Of a DNA stretch of 64,000 nt, positions 63,478-64,000 are shown piece after piece. The stretch's first letter is position 1; each line of letters starts with the position of its first letter. The stretch is from Bacteroidota bacterium (GTDB taxonomy: Bacteria > Bacteroidota > Bacteroidia > AKYH767-A > OLB10). A program made the translations under genes and the position numbers. The notes beneath the pieces are model-generated. The model worked only from the letters and a program-made list of their open reading frames with translations. It ran no database searches and had not been told where the DNA came from. The DNA lies in contig JADJMG010000001.1 of the NCBI GenBank assembly GCA_016709725.1, positions 62,001 through 126,000 on the forward strand. The letters run 5' to 3'.

Positions 63478-63720
63478 TAATGATAGTGATGAAAATTTTT
63501 ATCGATTTTCATATTTGAAGCTTGATGCTAGCAATAAGTAAATTTATCTGTATATATTGCCTTTTTTTAACCTGCCTGCAGCAGGCAGGCACGAAAGACG
63601 CTAGAGGACACAAGAGGACACTAGAGAATTCACTAGAGTTTTTTTGAGTTCACTTTCAATAGGCAAACAAATCTTGAAGCTTGCAGCCTGAAGCTAGCAG
63701 CTAATGATTAACTTTACCCA
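63478..63720. other. Intergenic region with palindrome and simple words
   Basis: It contains the palindrome CCTGCCTGC-A-GCAGGCAGG (63571-63589), ACACTAGAG/AGAGGACAC words (63597-63637) and GAAGCTTGCAGCC, GAAGCTAGCAGC words (63676-63701) related to the AGAAGCT array. No gene is seen. Confidence 0.6.
63571..63589. repeat. G+C-rich palindrome CCTGCCTGC-A-GCAGGCAGG
   Basis: Perfect 9-bp inverted repeat around a single A, the same as the copies at 30518 and 43409 apart from the centre base and length. Confidence 0.9.
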
Positions 63721-64000
63721 ATGGAAGATCAAGATCCAGAAAAACGTCCCCGTAGAGTTCGTTATAAGGGCACACATCCAAAAGCATTTAAAGAAAAGTA
63801 TAAGGAGTTGGATCCCGCCCTTTATGGGGATGATGTTGCTAAAGTGATGGAGCAAGGGAGAACTCCCGCAGGTATGCATCGCTCTATTTGTGTAAATGAG
63901 ATTTTAGAATTTTTACAAATATCTCCCGGACAAAAAGGATTGGATGCCACGTTAGGCTACGGCGGACACAGTGCCGAGATGTTAAAGAAATTACTTCCGA
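63721..64000 (+). CDS. RsmH/MraW-type SAM-dependent methyltransferase, 5' part only
   Basis: The frame is open from the ATG at 63721 to the window edge (93 codons). A basic N-terminus (KRPRRVRYKGTHPKAFKEKY) and GRTPAGMHRSICVNEILEFL lead into the SAM-binding motif LDATLGYGGHSAEMLKKLLP. This is the MraW fold, in the subgroup with the RYKGTHP extension often annotated as 16S rRNA cytosine-1402 N4-methyltransferase or a paralog of it. No mra/mur cluster is visible next to it, so it may be the paralog. Confidence 0.75.
   Translation, partial: MEDQDPEKRPRRVRYKGTHPKAFKEKYKELDPALYGDDVAKVMEQGRTPAGMHRSICVNEILEFLQISPGQKGLDATLGYGGHSAEMLKKLLP

Noticed and set aside
1..64000. tRNA, rRNA, prophage or insertion sequence
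   Set aside because: No transposase, integrase, phage structural module, tRNA arm motif (GGTTCGAATCC type) or rRNA signature was recognised anywhere in the window.

Overview
The window is a piece of a Bacteroidota chromosome, low in G+C. Four things point there. Several secreted proteins end in type IX secretion (T9SS) type A or type B sorting domains. TAnnTTTG boxes, the known Bacteroidota -7 promoter element, lie before many genes and Shine-Dalgarno-like sequence is scarce. Bacteroidota-typical families are present (DUF4290 next to murA, DUF3570/DUF4266, DUF5522). MurA carries the Asp form of its active-site loop. A gliding or surface-active, free-living relative of Flavobacteriales, Chitinophagales or Sphingobacteriales is likely; I cannot place it lower than phylum.

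Layout. 0.3-5 kb: cell-wall glucosaminidase, a PLP deaminase, DUF3332 and hutU, closed by a strong bidirectional terminator. 5-9 kb: a T9SS protein, then a tightly packed thioredoxin / apbE / DUF4266 / DUF3570 module. 9-15.4 kb: a secreted lysyl oxidase and a large Asp-box/PKD protein with a damaged 3' end. 15.6-28.4 kb: housekeeping genes (uvrD, DUF4290-murA, a TlpA-type thioredoxin, grpE-dnaJ, a sulfotransferase, a GNAT acetyltransferase, cdd, pdhA, pdhC) separated by simple and palindromic repeats. 28.5-39 kb: surface and accessory genes (Fic remnant, T9SS type B protein, a protein of five near-identical 40-residue repeats, VOC protein, tail-fibre/S74 protein, TPR-histidine kinase with LuxR regulator, another T9SS protein). 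39-44.6 kb: a run of plus-strand genes (small membrane proteins, nhaA, CPBP protease, SdiA-regulated, lipoprotein, NTF2-like), most of which start shortly after a GTTAG motif; this looks like a gene-cassette array. 44.7-64 kb: acyl-CoA ligase, nitronate monooxygenase, DUF4442, cupin, a secreted thioredoxin operon, transporters, an SDR, an amidohydrolase, two paralogous membrane proteins, purL, mtgA and the start of an rsmH-like methyltransferase.

Data quality matters when reading this window. At least 21 frame breaks fall in 16 genes, including essential ones (pdhC, purL, uvrD, mtgA). About 15 are repaired by adding one base, most of them in or beside a short homopolymer. Uncorrected sequencing indels are the simplest explanation, so I annotate these as single genes. 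Two lesions are not simple indels: purL lacks about 65 conserved residues in frame, and the Asp-box protein loses its C-terminal end.

The most notable features are the secreted lysyl oxidase with an intact copper and quinone site, the apbE-linked small Cys-tailed lipoprotein module, the cassette-like array with shared junction motifs, the set of predicted leaderless promoters (box 4-5 bases before the start codon), and the five-repeat, probably beta-propeller, surface protein.
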